Made by a program: the position numbers and the translations under genes
Source: Pelargonium cotyledonis
Taxonomy: Eukaryota; Streptophyta; Magnoliopsida; Geraniales; Geraniaceae
Length of the DNA: 28,499 nucleotides
Assembly (NCBI GenBank): GCA_036897625.1
Contig: JAYMTA010000453.1
Location: 1 to 28,499, forward strand
Direction of reading: 5' to 3'
The notes under the pieces: generated by a model
Seen by the model: only the letters and a program-made list of their open reading frames with translations
The model's database searches: none
What the model was told of the DNA's origin: nothing
Shown: positions 20,505-28,499 of the stretch, one piece after another
How the letters are laid out: each line of letters begins with the position of its first letter
Position numbering within the stretch: the first letter of the stretch is position 1

Positions 20505-20960
20505 ATTTGATTCGTAGTAATGATACTTGTACTTTTTACTATTCATCTAAGGTACTGCACTTCTATTACAGGTAACTCATTTGCACCATATGGGCGACAA
20601 TCCATATATGTTGCGTCTCTTAACGAATTTATGATGTGTTATTCATTCAAGTTGAACATCATTTTATTGGCATTTAAATCTTAATAATGATGTTTTTTTT
20701 TTCTTTTGTACCTTAGTTTGTAAGGTACTATCACATGTCAATTCATAGAAACTAGTTCGTTAACAGTTACTTTTGTCAGGTCTCTTAACGAATTTATGAA
20801 GAAACAAATCTTACTTTTTTATTTATTGAATGTAGACTATCATTTTTAGACATTTAATTCGTAATAATGATTGTTGTACTTTTTTTTCTAATATATGGCG
20901 AGTTTATTCATGGACAGTTTATTTGAGACTAACTATCTACTTCGGGTTTCTAACAAATTT
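20505..20960. repeat. Diverged ~165-bp tandem repeat
   Basis: GTCTCTTAACGAATTTATGA is identical at 20615-20634 and 20780-20799 (165 bp apart), with a decayed third version (TTTCTAACAAATTTTGAA) near 20947. Each is followed or preceded by a version of 'catttaattcgtaataatga..ttgtactttttt'. Confidence 0.75.
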
Positions 20961-21557
20961 TGAAAAATAAAATCTTATTTATTAATTCGATGATTATAAA
21001 TTGGACTAATTTAAATTAATAAAGCAATTGGGAGAACAAAATCTAACAATTCCTTAAACATAATGACTTATTAAACTAAAAATAATTATGCATGGCTTGT
21101 CTTTGTCCATCATAGATTTAGTACCCAGTTGTTTCAAACAATTTATATTTTTGAAAGTCAATTCAAACAAAATTAAATATTTTGGTGAAGATAATATTGT
21201 TTATATCTCAAATTATTTAATATTTAATTCACATTGGGATTAACACTATGTTTCTCATTGCCAACTGTCGTTTGCAAATAACATTAAATAAATGAAAATC
21301 CAACTCACAATTTTTTCTTTTGTTTTGTTTAAGAGAACACAAAATTAATGTAGCTTTTTTTTAACCATCAAATTAATGTAGTTTTAGTCTCATTAGCAAA
21401 GATATGCAACGACTGTTCTATATGTTATTCACTTGCCAATGTGTGAAGCATAAATATTATGAAATTAACAAATATTTTTAACCCATCGATATCTTTTAAT
21501 TTGAGTATGCAATACATCTAAAATTCATTGTCCGACGTATAAACTCAACCCAAAACT

Positions 21558-21799
21558 AAATTGTCAGCTCTACCTTTAACTAACAATTTGGAATTAAATC
21601 TGTAGACACCTAAATTTTGACAACAATTTTTGTTTACGGATTGCATAAAATATACTTGATTTAGACAAACCCACATATTTCACCCGCATAACTTGAAATC
21701 TAATCCAAAGTCCGCTACCTACATCTCCTTTCAATTCGGGTCTATATTAACTCATTCCAATCCAGACTGGAAAAAAACTCGAATTAACAGCTCTACCTT
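21558..21799. mobile_element. hAT-like terminal motifs, unbounded
   Basis: AAATTGTCAGCTCTACCTT (21558-21576) and a variant AATTAACAGCTCTACCTT (21782-21799) match the outward end of hAT-type MITEs and are about 222 bp apart in the same orientation. The same end type occurs as TTAGAGCTGACAATTT near 35 and as AAATTGTTAGCTCTA at 5110. No opposite ends or target duplications were found. Confidence 0.3.
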
Positions 21800-22199
21800 G
21801 AAAGTCAACCTGTACATCTTGTGGGTGGGATTGGAGTTACACAACAAACAAAATTCTCAAAACTTCGTACTATCTAACCAATTTTTTAATTTTGAGTTTG
21901 CGATTGAGTTAAATCGGACCAAACACCCAATCTCACACATTTCACCTACAAAACTCGAATTTTAATTCAAATCTTGCAATTTACAACTTCTTTGGAATCG
22001 AATTTAAATGAACTTTTTTCAATTAGAGCCTTAAAAATTTGACTTAAAATTAATTCAAAACTTGAATAGCGAACTCCATGTTACCTTAAAGAAAATGAAG
22101 AAAAAAAAAATCGACTCAAAACCCAAACAGCCAACATTGCATGCAATTACACGTGAAAACAACATTGTCAAAACCTAGTCTCAAACAAAACACCTCATC

Positions 22200-22953
22200 A
22201 AAAATCTAACCATTCTTGTTTTTTCTTTTGTTTATCACACTCACAAACCATCACTACAACCCCATCAATTCACAACCTTAGCTCTAGGCCTGCAAATTGC
22301 ACCTTCTTCAAGTTCAGCCAAGAACACAACACCATCATCAAAGTCAAGCCAACCTCTCTTTAATAAATAAACAAATCCATGTGATGATTTCTTCAAGAAT
22401 CCACAAACCCAATAAATAAAAAAAGAATTTCCAAACCATCAAAATTTCAACTAATCACCAAATTTGTCAAACCCTTAAAGTGAAAAATCAAAATAGCCAT
22501 AGCCATAGCCACCCAAGAATCTCACTGCACCATTAAAGACCCATCTTTTTTGTTTCCTTGAATTCATCAAAAACCTTGATTTTTTAAAAAAATTTTAAAT
22601 TTTGGAGTGTGTTGTTCTTGTTTCTGGGTAGGTAAGGTTGGTGGGTCAATTTTCACATGATCTTCTAGGAGCTCAAATATTCAGGAGTTACTTACATTTT
22701 TTTATGTTGTTTTTCAATCCCCATAATTGTTCTTAAGTAATTTGTGTACCCATTATTCAATAATGATCATTTTCATTGAGATATTCAATTCCAAATTCAC
22801 CAATTTCCAATCTTTTTGGCAATTATGACAACCCCCCATGAATAAACAACTCGAATCTATGAAGAAAAAAGTGTTCTTTAACTGAATTTAATATAATAAA
22901 AACAGTAAAAATTGTATTTTTAATTATAAAAAATAAAAATAAAAACAGTATAT
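22200..22953 (+). promoter_or_regulatory. Upstream/leader region of ACS
   Basis: A C- and A-rich, T-poor stretch (about 22230-22560) looks more like a plant leader than intergenic DNA. TAG|GTAAGG at 22631/22632 could be a donor and AAAAACAG ending at 22948 an acceptor, giving a possible 317-nt 5'UTR intron whose next exon starts six bases before the ATG at 22954. Alternatively TATATA at 22949-22954 could act as a TATA box overlapping the first ATG. The sequence alone cannot decide. Confidence 0.35.
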
Positions 22954-25900
22954 ATGGTCCCTCTTCCTAATTATAAGCTTCAAGCTCCGTCTCCTTCTGC
23001 TATTTATTCTCCGATTTCTCTTCCCATTTACAAATCCACATCTCCTCTCGCTGCGACGTCGTTTGGCGGCGCGTTTTGGGTCCCGAGATTCGGTGCTTGC
23101 TGTCGTTGTCGTCTTCGACCGTTGACCGTCGCCGGAATGGCTTCAAATGGCGGTGCCGCCAAGAACTTGGAGACCACAAACCGTCTGCGCCACGTGGAGT
23201 CGATGGCGGAGCTACCGTCCGGCGCCGGGAAGATCTCGCAGCTCAATGCCGTGATCCTGGGCGAAGCTCTGGCGTCGGAGGAGAGCGATCTCGTGTTTCC
23301 GAGCGTTGACTTTTCGAGCCAAGCTCTGGTTTCGTCTCCACAAGAGGTGATTCCTTTGTTTTTTTTTTTGAATTTTTTTTTTGAAGTGATTTGAATTTTG
23401 GGTTTTTGAGTTCTATGGTGAATTGAAATGGGTTTTTGATTGGATCAGTATTTGGAGATGTACAAGAGGTCGATTGAGGACCCATCTGGGTTTTGGTCTG
23501 ATATTGCATCTGAGTTTTATTGGAAAGAGAAATGGGGCAAGCAAGTTTGTTTTGAGAATTTTGATGTCAGGAAAGGAGAAGTCAGAATTGAGGTACATTG
23601 TTATTTTGTATGTTAATTTTAGTTATTTGATGTGAGAGTTTGGTTTGATCTGTGATTTTGTTTTGGGGTTTACGTGTGGAACAGTGGTTTAAGGGTGGTG
23701 TCACCAACATTTGCTACAACTGTTTGGATAGAAATGTTGAAGCTGGGATTGGCGACAAGATTGCTATGTACTGGGAAGGAAATGAGCTTGGTGTTGATGA
23801 TTCACTCACATATGCACAATTGCTCGAGAGAGTTTGCCAGGTTGATAATTCACTTTCATTGTCTTGCTCCTCGAGAAGTAGTCTATTTTGAATGCTTTGA
23901 TTGCCCATATACCTGTTCTCTAATCGGATTGTAAAGTTTGTATTTTGGTTGTGTTGGTTTTTACCTCTTGTTTGGAAAATTATGATGATGGCCAAATGAA
24001 AAGAGTACAATTTAACATTTCAGTTTGTCAGGTAGATAATTCATTTTCACTTACTTGCTTGTTGTTTACTTTTTGAGTTTGCATGCTAAAATGATTCTTT
24101 TGAATGCTTTGAACTTTGATTACTCGAACACATACTCTCTTATAGGTTTGTAAAGATTGTATATTGTTTTTTACCTCCTTTTTTTAATGGAAATTTGTGA
24201 TGTTTTAGTTTGCCAGGTGAATAATTCACTTTCACTCGCTTGTTTACTTATTGAGTTTGCATCGAAAGTTGTTCTTTTGATTGCTTTGATCACTCAAACA
24301 CATTTCTCCTATAGATATGTAAGCATTGTATTTTGATTTTGTGTGTGGTTTTTACCTCTTGTTTGGGAAAGATTTTCGATGATTGCAAAATGAAAAAGGT
24401 ACAATCTAGGGTTTTGGTTTGGGATTGATGGTTGAATTAATGTTGCTGTTGTTGATTTAGATTACCTTATGTGCAGCTTGCCAACTACTTGAAAGAAAAG
24501 GGCGTCAAAAAAGGCGATGCAGTTATTATTTATCTACCGATGCTAATGGAACTTCCAATCGCAATGCTCGCGTGTGCTCGTATCGGTGCTGTGCATTCGG
24601 TATTTAAAAGACATTAATCTCTGCCCCCAAACAGTCTCAACTTCAAAGCTACAATGTTTATGCATTGTTAGTGAATAAGTATAACTTGTAACTCTTTTCT
24701 ATCAGGTTGTATTTGCTGGATTTTCTGCAGAATCGCTCGCTCAAAGAATTGTAGATTGCAAACCGAAAGTTGTGATAACTTGCAATGCTGTTAAAAGAGG
24801 TTCTAAAGTTCTCAATCTCAAGGAGATAGTTGATGCTGCCCTCGTCCAATCAGCCAAAGATGGGTTCTCTGTAGGTATGAGATTCAAGTACTTGTATGCA
24901 ATTTAAACAAAACGATACATGCATTTTGGTCATATAGCCACAAACTCATAACTAACCTAATGACTTTTCCACGACACTTAGCTAAACTTCGATTTATTCA
25001 CTCCATTCTATCCATTAGTTTTAACGGATATTCACACTATCTCGTCACATGTCTTGCTTCTGATTACCAACTTTATGAAAATTCAACTTTACCCTTTATA
25101 GGAGGAGTAAAATAGTATTTTGTCCTAAGGAGTAAACTGAGTAAGTAAAAAATTGGTGACTGAACATGATGTTGAAGTTAAGTCTTGTGGAAAATTCTCT
25201 AGGTTAGTTATGTGTTTGTAGGCAACCGTGGGTCACCACCTCTGCAAAACATGTGTTATGTGACGATATGTTGATGTTGACACACCACAAAAGGGTGATA
25301 TATGGAATATCAAAGCCTTTGAAACTGTTGAAATATAGCAGAAATGTATGCTTATATATTTATTTTCTCTATGAATAAGGACATCTAACTTTCATCTCCT
25401 CACCCCCAGACTCATTGATCTTTTTTATTGTGAGCAGATACTTGCTTGACTTATGTTAACCAAACTGCGATGGAGAAAGAAAATACTAAATGGCAAGAAG
25501 GAAGAGACGTCCCATGGCAGGTTCGTATGGCATTCTTTCTCCGTTGCATAAATTTCTTCACTGTGCATGCCTACATGAAGTCATTCTATGTATGTTAGTT
25601 GTCACTGTACTTTACTTTAATATCACACAACTACCCTGATACTTACCCTTGCATCCTTAGGTTTAATTATGAAAATACGATTTTGCCCTTGAATAAAATA
25701 TCGTTTAATCCAGCTTTCTTCATTCATGTTTTTTTTTTTTAATTATTATTTTTTATTTTATTTTATGGAAGTACAAGGTAGTTATGAGATGCTTGAATAA
25801 AAGTAGTAGTGGCGATTCATGACGAAAAACAAAGTTCATGGTAGTTACAGGGCATTTATATGAAATTTCTCCTTGATTTTACTAGATACATGCTTCACCA

Positions 25901-28338
25901 ATTTATATCTGTAATGACTTGTGCGCTTTAGCTTCAGTTATTAATTAACAATTGACCTCTTTCAGGACACCGTTCCTAAATATTCGACCACTTGTGCGGT
26001 GGAATGGGTAGATGCCGAGGATCCTCTGTTCTTGCTTTATACTAGCGGTAGCACAGGAAAGCCAAAGGTATTATAGTTCTCAGTTGAATAGAAATGTTCA
26101 ATCTATTTGCCTCTCGCCGGTTCTAATGCAAATTTTTTGAAAGGGCGTTCTCCATACAACTGGAGGATATATGGTGTATACGGCTACGACTTTCAAGTAT
26201 GCATTTGACTACAAACCGTTGGACATCTACTGGTAAATCTTTGAAACCTCAACTTTGAGGTAGTTTTCTGAAACAGTTCAACTACGTGACATTATTTTAT
26301 TATGACATGGCATATCCTGGTCTTGATTTTTAGGTGTACGGCTGATTGTGGTTGGATTACCGGGCACAGCTACGTCACTTATGGACCCTTGCTCAATGGA
26401 GCGTCGGTTATTGTTTTTGAAGGGGTAATGAGCTTAACTAGTAAAAGTGTCTCACCATATCTTTTAGATCGGAAAACAAAATTTTGTATAAAACAAAAAA
26501 AGTTCAAGTTATTTATACGGGGTAAAACTTCAAATAATTCAATATAACATCGTATCTCATAATTTATGCGGATTCATGATAAATTATGTTTAAGAAGCTA
26601 CTAATTTTTATTTATTCGTAGTTCAGTTTCAACATTCGTGGATTTTCATGCTTGCCATTTAATACCAACATACTTGTATTAGTGCAGGCACCAAATTATC
26701 CTGATTCTGGACGCTGTTGGGACATTGTTGACAAATATAAGGTGTCAATTTTCTATACTGCCCCCACGTTGGTGCGATCCCTCATGCGCGATGGCGAAGA
26801 CGTAAGACATATCTCGAACCTTACTGATCTATTTTATATTCTTGCTTTGTTGGATTAGTCAATAACCTTCTTTTCAGTATCTCACGCGTACAAATAACTG
26901 ATTCTTTTACTATTATTTTCACACAAGATACATCTCAAGTCCTATGGATCTATTCACGATTCTTGCATTATCGGATTATTCAATAACAAAAGTGAACTAC
27001 TTATAATCTTGCAGTATGTTACTCGCTACTCTCGAAAATCCTTACGGATACTTGGAAGTGTGGGCGAGCCTATCAACCCGAGCGCATGGAGGTTTGGTCC
27101 GAAATTTATTTTTACGATCTATATATAACCTTTAGATAAGCACTTTTGACACTATCCTACTCCGTGCAGATGGTTTTACAATGTAGTTGGAGATTCAAGG
27201 TGCCCGATATCTGATACCTGGTGGCAAACTGAAACTGGCGGCTTTATGGTATTTTTTGCCCCATCTTTTTTTACCAGTTCTGTTTGTGCTCACATCTGTT
27301 AGGATCTTTTGTATGTAGGTATGTTCACATTTGTGGATCAGTTTTTTGGACCCAATCGTGGTCCTGGTCTGAAATAGTAATTAGTTTTAAGTATATTTCT
27401 TTTTTCATAATGTCTCATCCAATCATGCTTAAACTCGGTCTGGTCCAATCATTTTCAGTCCGGGAAATATCAAAAAATCGTCTAGTTTGGTCTTGGACCG
27501 ATGAGCAACCTCAATCATATGTTAAAACGGAAATTTTGGACTATTTTTACCTTAAACTCGTGATAATGTTTGTCACGGTTGCTTTACAGATTACTCCATT
27601 ACCGGGTGCCTGGGCACAAAAGCCAGGTTCTGCTACGTTCCCTTTCTTTGGAGTTCAGGTCTGTAACGCTATAATCTTAAAACATTTTTGTCTTTCATTG
27701 TTTCTCTCCATTAACCGTAAACTTATGCTTCACCGTGTTCCTGTTATTGTGTAATGTAGCCGGTCATAGTGGACGAGAAGGGTGTTGAGATTGAAGGCAA
27801 GTGCAGTGGGTATCTGTGTGTGAAAGGCTCGTGGCCCGGTGCATTCCGAACTCTTTATGGTGATCATGAAAGATATGAAACCACATACTTTAAGCCATTC
27901 CCGGGTTATTATTTCAGTGGTGATGGGTGCAGCAGGTACGAAGCTATTACCAATTGATCGTCTTTCACTGACCTGAGATATGATAGGAAGACGTCATTCT
28001 GTATCTAGGGCCGGCAAATGGACCGACGGTCAATGGGTCATCACTAATCCACCCCAACAATACCGCGTCAACAAAAAGTGACCCAATAAACATACAAGTG
28101 CTTTTTGGCTCGATTCCGGCATGTGTGCCGTCACTTGCCTGGTCTAACAAAAAGTGGCCCATTACTTGCGATTTTTGGCCTGGCCCGTTGACCATTTGCC
28201 AGCTCTATCTGTATCTTAAATGTGTAATTTTAGACTTAAAACCTAATCCTGTATTAAAGAAAATCCGAAATTATGTATCAGGGACAAGGATGGATACCAC
28301 TGGCTTACTGGACGAGTTGATGATGTCATCAATGTCAG
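22954..28338 (+). CDS. ACS: Acetyl-CoA synthetase, plastid type, 3' end beyond window
   Basis: Fifteen coding exons, all GT-AG and in phase: 22954-23346, 23449-23592, 23685-23840, 24477-24599, 24706-24874, 25438-25520, 25966-26067, 26144-26232, 26334-26424, 26688-26801, 27015-27091, 27170-27248, 27590-27658, 27760-27935 and 28282-28338. They give about 640 residues; roughly the last 100 are missing at the window edge. The enzyme makes acetyl-CoA from acetate, ATP and CoA. Residues 1-61 have no Asp/Glu and many Ser, Thr, Pro and Arg, as in a plastid transit peptide. Conserved parts include [32 protein letters not shown], the AMP-binding motif [10 protein letters not shown] (382-391), [23 protein letters not shown] and, at the edge, [13 protein letters not shown]. 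It matches Arabidopsis ACS from memory; it is not AAE-type. Met62 (23137) is an alternative start. Introns 3, 5 and 14 carry repeats or MITEs. Confidence 0.95.
23831..24410. repeat. Tandem triplication from exon 3 end into ACS intron 3
   Basis: Three copies of about 190 bp start with AGTTTGCCAGGTTGATAATT (23831), AGTTTGTCAGGTAGATAATT (24022) and AGTTTGCCAGGTGAATAATT (24207). The first 10 bases of copy 1 are coding (end of exon 3), and the copy includes the donor site. Each continues with 'cactttca', 'gaatgctttga', 'ttgtaaag.ttgtatttt' and 'tttttacctcttgttt'. Confidence 0.9.
24937..25223. mobile_element. MITE-like inverted-repeat element in ACS intron 5
   Basis: The left end (24937-24971) and the reverse complement of the right end (25188-25223) share ACAAAC.CATAACTAACCTA and then TTTTCCA; 28 of 32 aligned bases match. 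The span is about 287 bp with no coding capacity. No target duplication was identified, so the family is unassigned. Confidence 0.6.
28006..28207. mobile_element. hAT-like MITE in ACS intron 14
   Basis: The left end is TAGGGCCGGCAAATGG; the reverse complement of the right end is TAGAGCTGGCAAATGG. The 202-bp element is flanked by a perfect 8-bp duplication, TCTGTATC, at 27998-28005 and 28208-28215, as expected for hAT transposition. The interior contains two copies of 'aacaaaaagtg.ccca'. It is non-autonomous and sits 74 nt before the acceptor of exon 15. Confidence 0.92.
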
Positions 28339-28436
28339 GTACTTTTTCTATACATACTTAAGCATTCGATTTGGCCAGCGTTGTGAGGTCTTGAGTTCGT
28401 GTCTCCATGTAATATGATGTTCTATGTAACCCCTCA

Positions 28437-28460
28437 ATATATATATATATATATATATAT
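28437..28460. repeat. AT microsatellite in ACS intron 15
   Basis: Twelve uninterrupted AT dinucleotides. The preceding stretch (about 28380-28406, 'gaggtcttgagttcgtgtctcc') resembles the box B region of a tRNA-derived SINE, but I could not find a box A or a target duplication. Confidence 0.8.
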
Positions 28461-28499
28461 CCAAGCAAACAGTTTAGATCCTGTCATATCATGAACTTT

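Larger units (their letters stand above)
19960..22200. other. Repeat-rich intergenic region
   Basis: No credible gene. It holds a perfect 22-bp tandem duplication (20046-20089), a diverged ~165-bp tandem repeat (about 20505-20960) and hAT-like end motifs around 21558-21795. The remainder is AT-rich. Confidence 0.5.

Noticed and set aside
27284..27754. 156-codon plus-strand frame inside ACS
   Set aside because: It reads through introns 12 and 13; only the part in exon 13 (27590-27658) is real coding sequence.
28380..28406. SINE or tRNA-like box B
   Set aside because: Only the TTGAGTTCGTGTCTCC-like motif is visible; no box A, tail or target duplication, so not called as a SINE.
1..28499. tRNA, rRNA, CRISPR, organelle insertion or viral sequence
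   Set aside because: By eye, no cloverleaf-type tRNA, no rRNA block, no spaced direct-repeat array with unique spacers, and no capsid, integrase or polymerase domain was found. The XTH intron array was considered as a CRISPR-like pattern, but it is a contiguous minisatellite in a plant intron.

Overview
The window is nuclear DNA from a flowering plant, most likely a core eudicot. The evidence is GT-AG introns, AT-rich intergenic DNA, plant-only protein families (a group I XTH, a DUF761 protein, an F-box-associated protein, a plastid acetyl-CoA synthetase) and plant MITE families. I cannot name the species from sequence alone. There is no operon, CRISPR array, phage or bacterial-type system, and I found no tRNA or rRNA gene.

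Layout from left to right. Bases 1-3520 are AT-rich, gene-free DNA with a Stowaway-like MITE (472-723). A single-exon DUF761 gene lies at 3817-4434 (+). RH41-like, a zf-HIT DEAD-box RNA helicase, lies at 5479-7443 (-), with a 5'UTR intron reaching about 8423 and a cluster of palindromes upstream. Bases 8640-10890 are intergenic with a decayed retrotransposon-like stretch. A four-exon XTH5/XTH4-type gene spans 10989-13111 (+). Bases 13112-16590 hold a duplicated XTH 3' end, a hAT-like MITE nested in a local duplication, and a possible small minus-strand gene or relic (15679-15998). A two-exon RPL21 gene (eL21) lies at 16818-18124 (+) behind a classic ribosomal-protein promoter. An F-box-associated-domain gene without an F-box lies at 18808-19959 (+), with a 5'UTR intron. 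Bases 19960-22950 are repeat-rich and intergenic. The first 15 coding exons of a plastid-type acetyl-CoA synthetase (ACS) run from 22954 off the right edge (+).

The genes look functionally unrelated: RNA metabolism, cell-wall remodelling, translation, a possible protein-interaction adaptor and acetyl-CoA supply. Spliced models close in frame for RH41, XTH and RPL21, and for all 15 visible ACS exons.

The most unusual property of the window is structural. Old tandem duplications with a period of about 165-390 bp, plus one 84-bp minisatellite, occur again and again, mostly in introns and at exon edges. They include a triplicated first exon of RH41, an eight-copy hairpin-bearing array filling XTH intron 1 with a 339-bp higher-order period, triplicated sequence in RPL21 intron 1 and ACS intron 3, and a duplicated XTH C-terminus/3'UTR. 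I see no convincing new biological system. These repeats and their possible effect on splicing are the best leads.
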